A DNA stretch of 64,000 nucleotides from Pseudomonadota bacterium (GCA_039815145.1 JBCBZW010000002.1:62001-126000), one strand, 5' to 3'; counted from the first letter of the stretch, positions 25,064 through 33,740 are shown. The notes: a model not told the origin generated them from the sequence alone. Numbers and translations are program-made.

Positions 25064-25619
25064 CCCACTCGTCACGGCGTTGCTGATCGTGCTCGTCCCC
25101 GCCGTCGCGCTGAACCTGTGGCTCACGCAGCGGCTGTCCTCGCGCCTCCGCCACGCGATGACCGCCGAGCCCGCGCTCACCTGTGCGATCGACGCGACCG
25201 TCCCCGAGTTCTCCGGGAGGCGCCTGGTTGACGGTACGCCCGTCGCAGACGCCGCCCTCGCAGGGCAAGCCAACGTGTTGGTGTTCCTGTCCACCGCGTG
25301 CGGTGACTGCCGGCGCAAGCTGCCGGTGCTCGAGGAGTTACTGGAGCCGATGGAGCGGCACGGCGTTCAGCTTTGGTTGCTCTCCCAGGAGCCGCCGGCG
25401 CGGCTGCGCAGGTTCATCCAGCGGGATGCGTTGCGAGCGCGCGTCGTTCGCCTCGATCGGCGTGCGTACCAGCGTTTGAATCCGCGCTACGCAGCACCGC
25501 TGTACCTGTTCGTTGACGACCAACAGGTGGTCAGGGCCGGCGACTTCATCGGCGATGAGAACTGGCGGGCCTTCGTGGACCAGATCCTCGCCGCGCCCTC
25601 CATGCGGGAGGCGAGCTGA
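25056..25619 (+). CDS. Membrane-anchored thioredoxin-like protein (CGDC), MauD-like
   Basis: The product of 187 residues has an amino-terminal membrane segment (about 5-23) and a TlpA/MauD-type thioredoxin domain with the active site CGDC at 82-85 in VFLSTACGDCRRKLP. The cis-Pro side is seen later as AAPLYLFVDD. The domain should face the periplasm. The start is TTG, well supported by GAGGAGG (25043-25049) six bases upstream; it lies within the end of the MauE gene. Its stop overlaps the exporter start (TGATG). Its pairing with MauE points to disulfide handling of the three-cysteine precursor. Confidence 0.8.
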   Translation: MADPLVTALLIVLVPAVALNLWLTQRLSSRLRHAMTAEPALTCAIDATVPEFSGRRLVDGTPVADAALAGQANVLVFLSTACGDCRRKLPVLEELLEPMERHGVQLWLLSQEPPARLRRFIQRDALRARVVRLDRRAYQRLNPRYAAPLYLFVDDQQVVRAGDFIGDENWRAFVDQILAAPSMREAS

Positions 25620-27448
25620 TGTCGCGGTCGGCGGGGCGCTGGCGCAGGCAGGCGGAGGGGCTCAGCCGCCTCGGGCTGCTGCAGGAATTTCGTTGGCCGC
25701 TGCTCGGCGGCTTGGGATTGCTGGTCATCGCATCGGGCTCGCAGTTGGCGTACCCCCTGGTGTTCTCCTGGTTCATCGACCATATCGTGGTCGAGCAAGA
25801 CCTCGCGTGGCTCGGCGCCGCGCTGCTCATCGGCGCGCTGGTGCTGGTCCTGCAGGCCGCGGCAGCCAGCGGTCAGTATTACCTCTTCGCCTCGACCGGA
25901 TCGAAGATCGTGGCGAGGCTCCGGCATCGCCTCTACGCTGCCATGCTGCGGCGGGAGATCGCGTTTTTCGATCGCCAGAACGTGGGGGATCTCACCAACC
26001 GCCTCGCAGCCGACGTCGAGAAGATCCAATCCACCCTGACCGTGGAGACGGCGCTCTTCATGCAGACCCTGCTGATGGCGCTGGGCAGTATCAGCATGCT
26101 GCTGGTCTTGTCGCCGACGCTGGCCGGGGTGGCGTTGCTGATCGCGCCGGCGATGGTGGTGTCCGCGCGCTGGATCGGCGGGTTGATCAAGACCCACTCG
26201 ATGGCCCGCCAAGATCGCCTCGCGGCCTGTGCGCAACACGCGCAGGAGACGCTATCCAACGTGCGCGTCGTGCACGCCTTCGCCCAGGAGGCGAATGAAA
26301 CCGCACGCTACGGCCGCGCCACGCAGGACGCGCTCGACCACTCGCTCGCCTGCAACCGCATGTTCGCCGGGGTGCAGGGGGTGAACGCCATGGTTCAGGG
26401 GGGCGCCTTGCTGGTCACCCTGTGGTGGGGTGGCCGCCTGGTGGCCGCCGGCACGATCAGCGTCGGCGATCTCGCCGGCTTCGTCCTGTACGCGAACATG
26501 GCCGCGGGGGCCGTCGGCACGTTGAGCACGCTCTGGGGCGAATGGATGCAATCGGTGGGCGCCACCGAGCGAGCCTTCGAGCTGCTGCAACACGCACCCG
26601 AGCCTGGCCGTGGGGCTGGAGGTGAACGTGAGGCGCGATCGCGGCAAGCGGCAGCGAGCGGCTGCATCGAATTCGAGGCGGTGTCCTTTGCCTATCCGAC
26701 CCGTGCGGGGCATCGCGCGCTGGAGGGCATCTCCCTGACCGTCGCCCCCGGTGAGAAATTGGCGTTGATCGGCCCCTCGGGATCCGGCAAGACCACGCTG
26801 GTCAACCTGCTCCTCGGCTTCTATCCGCCCAGCGAGGGGCGCCTGTGCGTCGGCGACATGGACGTGCGCGAAATGGATCGCCTTGCCCTGCGCGCCCACA
26901 TCGCGGTGGTCGAACAGGAGCCTGTGCTGTTCACCGGCACGATACGGGAGAACATGGTGTACGGGTGTGACGCGGCGGCCGCGATCGACGAGGCGCGTTT
27001 CATGGCGGCGGCGGTCGACGCCAGCGTCCACAGCTTCGTCGCCGAACTCCCGGGTGGTTACGAGACCGAAGTAGGGCACCGTGGGCTGCAACTCTCCGGT
27101 GGCCAGAAGCAGCGCGTCGCGATCGCGCGCGCGTTGCTACGAGACCCGAGCATTCTGATCCTCGATGAGGCCACGAGCGCCCTCGACTCGCAGAGCGAAG
27201 GACTGGTGCAGGCAGCGTTGGCGCGGCTGATGGTCGGCCGCACCACCGTCATCATCGCCCATCGCCTCTCCACGGTGGCGCACGTCGATCGTCTGGTGGT
27301 GATGAACAAGGGGCGGATCGAGCAGGTTGGCACGCACCAGCAGCTGTCGGCGCAGGCATCGGGTCTGTACGCACAGCTGTTGCGTAGGCAGCGGTTGGCG
27401 GCGGAGGTGACGTTGGAGACGGAGATGCCCCCGACCCGATGTGCCTGA
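25619..27448 (+). CDS. ABC exporter, fused membrane and ATPase domains, no peptidase domain
   Basis: This 609-residue half-transporter has a type IV (ABCB-like) membrane domain of six helices (about 20-330) and an ATPase with Walker A GPSGSGKTT (385-393), signature LSGGQKQR (492-499), Walker B LILDEATSALD and the H-loop AHRLST. It should act as a homodimer. An amino-terminal C39 peptidase, common in bacteriocin exporters, is absent. It is the last gene of the coupled protease-MauE-thioredoxin-exporter set, so the likely cargo is the modified peptide. The MsbA-type sequence alone would also fit lipid or drug export. Confidence 0.88.
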   Translation: MSRSAGRWRRQAEGLSRLGLLQEFRWPLLGGLGLLVIASGSQLAYPLVFSWFIDHIVVEQDLAWLGAALLIGALVLVLQAAAASGQYYLFASTGSKIVARLRHRLYAAMLRREIAFFDRQNVGDLTNRLAADVEKIQSTLTVETALFMQTLLMALGSISMLLVLSPTLAGVALLIAPAMVVSARWIGGLIKTHSMARQDRLAACAQHAQETLSNVRVVHAFAQEANETARYGRATQDALDHSLACNRMFAGVQGVNAMVQGGALLVTLWWGGRLVAAGTISVGDLAGFVLYANMAAGAVGTLSTLWGEWMQSVGATERAFELLQHAPEPGRGAGGEREARSRQAAASGCIEFEAVSFAYPTRAGHRALEGISLTVAPGEKLALIGPSGSGKTTLVNLLLGFYPPSEGRLCVGDMDVREMDRLALRAHIAVVEQEPVLFTGTIRENMVYGCDAAAAIDEARFMAAAVDASVHSFVAELPGGYETEVGHRGLQLSGGQKQRVAIARALLRDPSILILDEATSALDSQSEGLVQAALARLMVGRTTVIIAHRLSTVAHVDRLVVMNKGRIEQVGTHQQLSAQASGLYAQLLRRQRLAAEVTLETEMPPTRCA

Positions 27449-27452
27449 GTGT

Positions 27453-27465
27453 CCCTTGGCAAGGG
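27453..27465 (+). terminator. Small hairpin after the ABC exporter gene
   Basis: CCCTT-GGC-AAGGG lies four bases after the exporter stop. It is short and has no T-run, so it is a weak candidate; the stem at 27480-27494 may also serve the plus strand. Confidence 0.25.
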
Positions 27466-27472
27466 CACAACT

Positions 27473-27494
27473 GAAAAGACCGTCCTCGGGACGG
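27473..27494 (-). terminator. Intrinsic terminator of ssrA
   Basis: On the minus strand CCGTCC-CGA-GGACGG is followed by TCTTTTC, a compact hairpin and T-rich tail starting 17 bases after the tmRNA 3' end. It may work for the plus-strand exporter as well, though less well because the T-rich side faces minus. Confidence 0.7.
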
Positions 27495-27510
27495 CCTTGT
27501 CAGGTAAAGA

Positions 27511-27873
27511 TGGTGGAGGCGGCGGGAATCGAACCCGCGTCCGCAAGCCCTCTGCTCCGAGCTCTACATGCTTATCTCACCTTTGAGTCTCGCTAGCAGC
27601 TACCCGATGAGCAGGGAAGACCACTAGCCAGTCCAGTAGGGTTTTAGCGCGTTCCGCCCTGAACAAACGTTGGCGCGATCCTGTGAAATATGACTCTCGG
27701 TTCCGCCACGCACAGGCACGCGACGGGCGAAAGGCAATCTACTGTTTTTTAGGCAGCGAGTGCGTAGTTGTCGTCGTTGGCAACTAATCGATTTGCAGCG
27801 TATTTAACGAGGCACTCTGCACCTCGGCATGCACCCGGAGTTTCGCGACCCACGTCGAAGCCAGGTCGCCCCC
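27511..27873 (-). ncRNA. ssrA: Transfer-messenger RNA (tmRNA), tag ANDDNYALAA
   Basis: The one-piece tmRNA of about 363 bases rescues stalled ribosomes. Its 5' end GGGGGCG pairs with CGCCTCC before the encoded 3' ACCA, giving the Ala-tRNA-like acceptor, and the T arm GCGGG-TTCGATT-CCCGC is intact. The tag frame (27749-27781) starts GCC and reads ANDDNYALAA, then TAA, a form common in gammaproteobacteria. smpB lies upstream on the same strand, as often seen. The 5' and 3' ends are set by acceptor-stem pairing. Confidence 0.95.
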
Positions 27874-27885
27874 CAAGAACTCAAT

Positions 27886-27913
27886 AGGTTAGGCCGCTGG
27901 GCGGACTTTTCAA
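27886..27913 (-). promoter_or_regulatory. Candidate promoter of ssrA
   Basis: On the minus strand TTGAAA (27908-27913) and TAACCT (27886-27891) are 16 bases apart. The -10 lies 12 bases before the mature 5' end, consistent with a precursor trimmed by RNase P. The rest of the 183-base gap to smpB holds nothing else that I can recognise. Confidence 0.45.
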
Positions 27914-28056
27914 GTGATTTCGAGAGGGTACGCAAGGTGATGGGGACGGAAGGGCGACGCTGAGGCCACTGTCCAGCTCACGAGCGGCGCAGACAGTCGC
28001 CATCGCCGACCATAGGGGATCTAAATCTTACCTGAGGTAAGTTCTGCAACTAACTG

Positions 28057-28542
28057 TTATCTAGCGAGTTTCAGTCGCTCCTTATCACGCTGCCAATCTC
28101 GATCCTTCTCAGCGGCGCGCTTGTCGTGCTTCTTCTTACCGATCGCAAGTCCCAGTTCCAACTTCACTTTTCCGTTGCTCCAGTGGAGCTGCAGGGGCAC
28201 CAGGGTGTAGCCCTTGCGCTCGACCGAGCCGATCAGTGAATTCAATTCCTGCCTATGCATCAGTAGCTTACGAGATCTTCCTGGATCTGGTATCACGTGA
28301 CTCGAGGCAGACAACAGCGGGGAGATGCGGGCCCCGAACAACCAGGCTTCGCCGTTCTTGAGCAGCACGTAGCTCTCCGTGATCTGCACGCGACCCTCGC
28401 GCAGGCTCTTCACTTCCCAGCCGAGCAAGGACAGGCCCGCCTCGAAGCGGCGCTCCACGTGGTAGTCGTGGGTGGCCCGCTTGTTGCGCGCGATGATCCG
28501 CGACGGCGCCTTCGCGCCGCCCTTCTTTTTCTTTCCAGCCAT
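28057..28542 (-). CDS. smpB: SsrA-binding protein SmpB
   Basis: This 161-residue protein binds tmRNA and brings it to stalled ribosomes. It shows the SmpB barrel segments [36 protein letters not shown] and the carboxyl-terminal basic tail [18 protein letters not shown] that enters the mRNA channel. The length is usual for the family. It is transcribed toward ssrA with a 183-base gap and is divergent from the sodium symporter gene. Confidence 0.97.
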   Translation of the reverse strand: MAGKKKKGGAKAPSRIIARNKRATHDYHVERRFEAGLSLLGWEVKSLREGRVQITESYVLLKNGEAWLFGARISPLLSASSHVIPDPGRSRKLLMHRQELNSLIGSVERKGYTLVPLQLHWSNGKVKLELGLAIGKKKHDKRAAEKDRDWQRDKERLKLAR

Positions 28543-28648
28543 GGGCGGAAGTATACGCCGGGCGGCCGGTTGTTACTCCGCAGCAAAAGGCGCAGAATCC
28601 GCCGTCACTTGGCCCCGGCCGACACCCACGACACTGCCGTCAGGCGTC

Positions 28649-30025
28649 ATGTCTGCAAACTCCCGCACGTCCCTCCAAGGGCTCTGGTCTTCACGCACCG
28701 CCTTCGTTCTGGCGGTGTCGGGGTCAGCGGTGGGCCTCGGCAATCTCTGGAAGTTTCCCTACATCGCCGGCGAGTACGGTGGTGGCGCCTTCGTCTTCTT
28801 CTACCTGCTCTGCGTCTTCGCCATCGGGCTGCCCATGATGGTGTCCGAGGTCATGCTGGGGCGACGCGGCCGGCGCAATCCCATCGCCACCATGCGCCTG
28901 CTCGGCGAGGAGGAGGCGAGCAACCACTGGTGGCGCCTGGTGGGCCTGGCCGGGGTGATCTCCGGCTTTGTCATCTTGTCCTTCTATTCCGTGGTGGCCG
29001 GTTGGTCTCTGGAGTACGTGGTGCAGACGGCGCGCGGCAGCTTCACCGACAGCGAACCGCGCGTGGTGGCAGCGAGCTTCCAGGCCCTGACCCATGACTG
29101 GCCGCGACTGATCCTCTGGCACACGGTATTCATGAGCATCACCGTGCTGATCGTGGCCAACGGCGTGCGCGACGGGCTCGAACGCGCGGTGCGCATCTTG
29201 ATGCCGCTGCTGCTACTGCTGCTCTTGATTCTTGTCAGCTTCGCGGCGAGCACCGGGGAACTCGGTGAGGCCACGCGCTTCCTGTTCAAGCCCGACTTCA
29301 AGCAGTTCAGCGCCGAGGGCGCCCTGGTGGCGCTCGGCCATGCCTTCTTCACCCTGAGCCTCGGCATGGGGGCGGTGATGGCCTACGGCGCCTACCTGCC
29401 CAAAGATGCGTCGATCACCGCCACCTCGGTGGCCGTGGTGCTGGTGGATACGCTGGTCGCCCTGCTCGCCACCCTCGTCGTGTTCCCCCTCGTCTTTGCC
29501 TTCGGCCTGGATCCGGCAGCGGGGCCGGGCCTGGTGTTCGAGACCTTGCCGCTTGCCTTCGGGCGTATGGAGCTCGGCTCCATGTTCGGTGCCTTTTTCT
29601 TTGTGGTGTTGGCCACGGCAGCGCTCACCTCGGCGATCGGGCTGCTGGAGCCGGCCGTGGCCTGGCTGACGGAGACTACGAAGATGCCCCGGGTCTGGGC
29701 AACGATCGGCTTAGGTGCCGTCGTGTGGTCCTTAGGGCTACTCACGATCTTCTCCTTCAACATGCTCGCCGACGTGCGCTTCTGGCAGGGCACGCTCTAC
29801 AACAACCTCGAGCATGTGACGGTGAACATCCTCCTGCCACTGGTGGGGCTCGCGATCACGTGGTTTGCGAGTTGGGTGATGTGCGGCAACTCGAGCGCGG
29901 AAGAGCTGGACGACGACGTCTCACCGCTCGCCTACACCGTGTGGCGGTTCCTGGCGCGCTTCGTGGCGCCGGCGGGGGTGGCCATCGTGTTCTTGAACGC
30001 GGTGAGCGCGCCGGGGATCAGCTGA
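28649..30025 (+). CDS. Sodium-dependent NSS-family amino-acid symporter
   Basis: The protein of 458 residues is a neurotransmitter:sodium symporter (LeuT fold). The amino end SSRTAFVLAVSGSAVGLGNLWKFPY holds the unwound TM1 with the sodium- and amino-acid-site residues, and ENGGGAF is here EYGGGAF. About 11-12 membrane segments can be traced. Bacterial relatives carry amino acids, but the substrate cannot be told. I chose ATG 28649; the open frame extends back over the smpB start. It sits where ratA is commonly found between smpB and rnfH, and only 9 bases before rnfH. Confidence 0.9.
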   Translation: MSANSRTSLQGLWSSRTAFVLAVSGSAVGLGNLWKFPYIAGEYGGGAFVFFYLLCVFAIGLPMMVSEVMLGRRGRRNPIATMRLLGEEEASNHWWRLVGLAGVISGFVILSFYSVVAGWSLEYVVQTARGSFTDSEPRVVAASFQALTHDWPRLILWHTVFMSITVLIVANGVRDGLERAVRILMPLLLLLLLILVSFAASTGELGEATRFLFKPDFKQFSAEGALVALGHAFFTLSLGMGAVMAYGAYLPKDASITATSVAVVLVDTLVALLATLVVFPLVFAFGLDPAAGPGLVFETLPLAFGRMELGSMFGAFFFVVLATAALTSAIGLLEPAVAWLTETTKMPRVWATIGLGAVVWSLGLLTIFSFNMLADVRFWQGTLYNNLEHVTVNILLPLVGLAITWFASWVMCGNSSAEELDDDVSPLAYTVWRFLARFVAPAGVAIVFLNAVSAPGIS

Positions 30026-30034
30026 GCATCACCG

Positions 30035-30364
30035 ATGGCTGAGCACGACGCGACGATCGCCGTGGAGGTAGTGTTCGCCCTCCCGGATGTGCAACATCGC
30101 GTGGCTCTGCAGCTGCCCGAGGGCAGCACGGCGCGCGAGGCGGTGACTCGCTCAGGCTTGGTGGAGGCACTGCCGGAGTATGCGATCGAGCGTGCGCCGC
30201 TAGGCGTCTACGGGCATCAGGTCGATGGGGCGCTGGTGTTGGCCGATGGCGATCGCGTGGAGATCTACCGCCCGCTGCAGGTGGACCCGAAGACCAACCG
30301 GCGCCAGCGGGTGGCGTCCGGGGAGACGATGGCAGGGGGGCGCGCGCGCGAGCGGCGTCGCTAG
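30035..30364 (+). CDS. rnfH: RnfH/RatB-family ubiquitin-like protein
   Basis: This 109-residue protein has the beta-grasp fold of the UPF0125 family: VEVVFALPDVQHRVALQLPEGSTAREAV, then LGVYGHQVDGALVLADGDRVEIYRPLQVDPKTNRR, which is the family signature. Its role is unclear; it is usually part of a ratA-rnfH-bamE neighbourhood. Here ratA is missing. The tail after about residue 90 is basic and low in complexity. It is convergent with bamE, with a 6-base gap. Confidence 0.9.
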   Translation: MAEHDATIAVEVVFALPDVQHRVALQLPEGSTAREAVTRSGLVEALPEYAIERAPLGVYGHQVDGALVLADGDRVEIYRPLQVDPKTNRRQRVASGETMAGGRARERRR

Positions 30365-30370
30365 AACGTC

Positions 30371-30745
30371 TCAGCCCTTCGGGTCGGCGAAGCGCTCGAC
30401 GCTGCTCACCCGATCGTCCTCGAAGTACACCACGAAGTGCCCTTGCTCCACCCGTCGCCGGCGGCCGCTGATGACGTAATACAGGTAGTCCCAGCGCTCG
30501 GCGTGGAAGGGGTCTTCGATCATCGGGGTGCCGAGCAGGAACTGCACCTGCTTGCGCGACATCTGCATCTCGACCTGGTTGATCAGCTCCTCATCCAGGA
30601 AATTGCCCTGCTGGATGGTGATGCGGTAGGCGCAACCCTGTAGCAGGCACAGCATCAGCGCGGCGCCGAGGGCGAGCAACATGGCGCGCGGGAGGCCCTG
30701 AGAATTGGGCTGGCGACGCTGGAAAATGGGGAGTAGGTGGCTCAT
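30371..30745 (-). CDS. bamE: Outer-membrane assembly lipoprotein BamE
   Basis: The product of 124 residues is the small BamE (SmpA/OmlA) lipoprotein of the beta-barrel assembly complex. The lipobox LLQGC follows a hydrophobic segment, and the BamE core shows IQQGNFLDEELINQVEMQMS, KQVQFLLGTPMIEDPFH and RWDYLYY. I chose ATG 30745; the open frame continues upstream to 30838 with no signal-like sequence. No Shine-Dalgarno motif precedes this ATG, but TATATT lies nine bases upstream on the minus strand, so the message could be leaderless. The fur gene that often adjoins bamE is absent. Confidence 0.9.
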   Translation of the reverse strand: MSHLLPIFQRRQPNSQGLPRAMLLALGAALMLCLLQGCAYRITIQQGNFLDEELINQVEMQMSRKQVQFLLGTPMIEDPFHAERWDYLYYVISGRRRRVEQGHFVVYFEDDRVSSVERFADPKG

Positions 30746-31043
30746 AGGCGGGGGAATATACCGTACCTCGCTCTGGCCTGGGACCCTGGCGGGCGAGCTT
30801 TGTTCACGGCGGTCGAGGAAATAGATCCGCGCTGCCATCGCCGAAGTCAGCCACGGGCGGCTCCAGCATGTGGCCCTCCGCGCTGTTCCCGCCCGGCGCC
30901 CGCCGTACTCGTGGCCGGTGGGGGCGTGCTGCCAGTTGCACGATGCGAGGGGGCCAGTGCGGGGGAAGGCAGTCGGCGGCGCGTCGCGCGCGTCCCGGCC
31001 TGGGTGGGGTCTCGGATGGGAGCGCGCGGCCCGTCTCCGAGCG
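30746..31043. other. Gap of about 300 bases between recN and bamE with no gene recognised
   Basis: Only the -10-like TATATT (minus strand, 30755-30760) before bamE stands out. Open frames here are GC-rich shadows with Arg/Gly/Ala-rich translations and no family resemblance. In related bacteria fur often lies here; no Fur-like HHDH or zinc-finger segment is seen in any frame. Confidence 0.5.
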
Positions 31044-32726
31044 CTAGGTGCTCTCCTGGGCTTGCTCGCGCATCTCCCGCGCGTGGGCGCGGGTGGTGGC
31101 GGTGATCTCCACGCCGCCTAGCATTCGCGCTAGCTCATCAACGGCTTCGTCGTGTGCCAGGGTTTCGAGGCGGGTGCTGGTCTGGCCGCCCTTCACCCGC
31201 TTGGTGACGCGCAGGTGATGATGGGCTTGGCTGGCCACCTGCGGCAGGTGAGTCACGCACAGCACCTGATGGGAGCCGCCGAGTTGGCGCAGGCAGCGCC
31301 CGACGATCTCGGCGACGCCACCGCCCACCCCCGTGTCCACCTCATCGAAGACCAGGCAGGGCACGAGGGAGCTCTCCGCGGCGACCACCTCGAGGGCCAG
31401 GGCAATGCGCGAGAGTTCGCCCCCGGACGCGACCTTGTCCAGGGGGCCTGGCGGTTGTCCGGGGTTGGTGCTGATCTCGAAGCCCACCTCGTCCAGGCCG
31501 TGAGAGGCAGGCGTGCCATCTTCCTGGAGGCGCAGACCGATCTGAAAGGCCGCGTTGGCAAGGCCCAGGGAGCGGATGATCTCCTCGGCCGTGCGCTGCA
31601 CCTTCTTGCTGGCTTTGCGTCTGGCCTCGTGCAGGGTTCGGGCGGCCTTGCGGTAGGCACGATCGGCCTCATCGAGGCGAGCCTGCGCGTCGCGCAAGGT
31701 GCCCTCCATGTCCTGGCTGGCCGCGAGGCGAGCGCTGAGGCGGTCGAGGACGTCACCGAGCTCACGGCTGCGGACGCGGTGCTTTCGGGCCACGTCGTCG
31801 ATCGTTCCCAGGCGCTGCTCCACCGCTGCCAGGCGCTCGGGGTCTGCGTCGATGTCGTTCAGGTAACGCTCGAGGGAGCCGATCGCTTCCGTTAGCTGAA
31901 TCTGGGCTTCGTCGAGCACCTGGCCGATGTCGCCCAGGCGGGGGTCGACGTTAGCGGCCGCGGCGAGTTCGCGACTTGCCTGCGCGAGCCCTTGGCTGGC
32001 GCCGGAAGGCTCGCTCGTGAGCGCTGCGAGCGCTTGTTCGGCGTTGCGGATGACTTCGCCGGCGGATCCGAGCAGGCGCAACTCGGACTCGAGGCCTTCC
32101 ACTTCGCCGTCCTGCAGGGCCAGGGCCTCGAGTTCGTTGACCTGGTGGCGCAGGAGTTCCAGCTCGCCTTCGCTCAGCGTGTGCTGCTGGGCGAGGAGGT
32201 CGTCGAGGGTGCTTTGGGCCTGACGCCAGGTGTCCCAGCGAGTGCGCACCTCGGCGGCCGGCTTTCCGAGCTTGCCAAGTGTGTCCAGGGCGCGCCGTTG
32301 GGTGGCTCGCTGCAGTAAGCCCTGGTTGGCCTGCTGGCCGTGGATGTTGAGGAGCTGCTGGCAGAACTCCGCCAGGGTCGCGGCGGGGACGCGGCTCGCG
32401 CCCAGATACGCTTGGGACCGGCCCGCAGCGGTGATCACGCGGCGGGCCACGCACTCGCCGTCTTCGACGGTGATGTCGTGGTCCTCGAGCCAAGCGGCGA
32501 CGGCGCTGTCCGCCTGGATCGCAAAGCTGGCGGTGATCTCCGCCCGCTGGGCGCCGTGGCGGACCATCCCCGCGTCCGCCCGCCCGCCCGCGATCAGCCC
32601 CAAGGCGTCGACCAGGATGGACTTGCCCGCCCCGGTCTCGCCGGTCATCACGGTGAGGCCGGGCCCGAGTTCCAGTTGGAGCTCGTCGATGATCGCGAAG
32701 TGACGGATGTGCAGCTCTACGAGCAC
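31044..32726 (-). CDS. recN: DNA repair protein RecN
   Basis: This 560-residue SMC-like ATPase acts in double-strand break repair. The amino end LHIRHFAIIDELQLELG leads to Walker A GETGAGKS (about 29-36). Two coiled-coil stretches lie between about 160 and 370, and the carboxyl lobe has the signature ASGGELSRIALALEVV and Walker B LVFDEVDTGVGG. The start codon is GTG, 15 bases after nadK, so the two form an operon. The carboxyl terminus is MREQAQEST. Confidence 0.95.
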   Translation of the reverse strand: MLVELHIRHFAIIDELQLELGPGLTVMTGETGAGKSILVDALGLIAGGRADAGMVRHGAQRAEITASFAIQADSAVAAWLEDHDITVEDGECVARRVITAAGRSQAYLGASRVPAATLAEFCQQLLNIHGQQANQGLLQRATQRRALDTLGKLGKPAAEVRTRWDTWRQAQSTLDDLLAQQHTLSEGELELLRHQVNELEALALQDGEVEGLESELRLLGSAGEVIRNAEQALAALTSEPSGASQGLAQASRELAAAANVDPRLGDIGQVLDEAQIQLTEAIGSLERYLNDIDADPERLAAVEQRLGTIDDVARKHRVRSRELGDVLDRLSARLAASQDMEGTLRDAQARLDEADRAYRKAARTLHEARRKASKKVQRTAEEIIRSLGLANAAFQIGLRLQEDGTPASHGLDEVGFEISTNPGQPPGPLDKVASGGELSRIALALEVVAAESSLVPCLVFDEVDTGVGGGVAEIVGRCLRQLGGSHQVLCVTHLPQVASQAHHHLRVTKRVKGGQTSTRLETLAHDEAVDELARMLGGVEITATTRAHAREMREQAQEST

Positions 32727-32741
32727 GCGCGCGTCCCGGGG

Positions 32742-33629
32742 CTAGACGTCGCCGGGGCGTGCGTGGCGACCGCGGCCCCAGCGCAGCTTCTGGCGCAGCA
32801 TCTGGTAGTAGTCGTGGCGCGGCGGGTGGATGAGGGTGACGCGCTGTTCCGCCGCCCCGATGCGCAGGGACTCGCCGGGCCCCAGGCGGCCAAGGAGATG
32901 CCCATCGGTGGTGACCTGGGCGTCGCCCTCGCGCCGATGCCCGAGGCGCAGCTCCACGGTCTGCCCGCTCGGGATCACGATCGGTCGATCGCTGAGCGTG
33001 TGGGGGCACACGGGCACCAGCACCATCGCATCGAGCTGCGGGGCCAGGATGGGGCCCCCGCAGGACAGGGCGTAGGCGGTGGAGCCCGTGGGGGAGGCGA
33101 CGATCAAGCCGTCGCCGCCGTGCGTATTCACGAAGCCGCCGTCGATCCAGGTCTCGAACTCGAGCATGCGGCCGACGTCCACCTTTTGCAGGACCACGTC
33201 GTTCAGGGCGATGCCCGCGGGCTTGGCACTGCCTGGCAGGTAGGCGTTCAGCATCAGGCGCGTGACCACCGTGTAGCGGCCCGCCAGCACGTCGTTCACG
33301 CCCTCGACCATCTCCTCCGGTCCCAGGTCTGCCAGGAACCCCAGGCGGCCGCGGTTGACGCCGAGGATGGGCACGTTGTGACGCGCTACCAGGGGGGCGG
33401 CGTAGAGCATGGTGCCGTCGCCGCCGATGGCGATGGCAAGGTCCGCTTCGGCCACAGTGCGTTCGGCGCTACCGCTCGCCACGGCGCCGATGTGGTGGGC
33501 GATGCTGTCCTCGGCGCGGACCGTTACGCCGCGGCCCTTGAGGTGGCGGGCGAGGGCTTCCATGGGGGCGCCCACGCGCTCGTCCTCGTAGCGACCGAGC
33601 AGCGCTATTTGATTGAATCGGTTGACCAT
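32742..33629 (-). CDS. nadK: NAD kinase
   Basis: The protein of 295 residues makes NADP from NAD and ATP. It has the GGDGT motif (in LAIAIGGDGTML), the NRGRLGFLAD loop, ALNDVVL and the SPTGSTAYALSCGGPI segment that binds the nicotinamide side. I chose ATG 33629 over the GTG two codons upstream because the fold starts MVNRFNQIALLGR. It lies upstream of recN on the same strand and is divergent from hrcA, with a 217-base gap. Confidence 0.95.
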   Translation of the reverse strand: MVNRFNQIALLGRYEDERVGAPMEALARHLKGRGVTVRAEDSIAHHIGAVASGSAERTVAEADLAIAIGGDGTMLYAAPLVARHNVPILGVNRGRLGFLADLGPEEMVEGVNDVLAGRYTVVTRLMLNAYLPGSAKPAGIALNDVVLQKVDVGRMLEFETWIDGGFVNTHGGDGLIVASPTGSTAYALSCGGPILAPQLDAMVLVPVCPHTLSDRPIVIPSGQTVELRLGHRREGDAQVTTDGHLLGRLGPGESLRIGAAEQRVTLIHPPRHDYYQMLRQKLRWGRGRHARPGDV

Positions 33630-33740
33630 AAGCACCGGGAATCGTGGATGGGCGCAGTCTAGGCGCTACGCGGCGGCAACACCACCGCTCGCACCGTTTG
33701 CGCGCAGGTGTTAAGGACCATGACTTATGCTCAACAGTTG

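Noticed and set aside
24518-25619. Methylamine utilisation (mau) genes
   Set aside because: Only MauE- and MauD-like proteins are present; genes for the dehydrogenase subunits and for its cofactor maturation are missing.
22348-27448. Lanthipeptide, lasso or thiopeptide cluster
   Set aside because: No LanB, LanC, LanM, lasso cyclase, YcaO or radical-SAM enzyme lies in the locus; the only modifying enzyme recognised is the ATP-grasp ligase.
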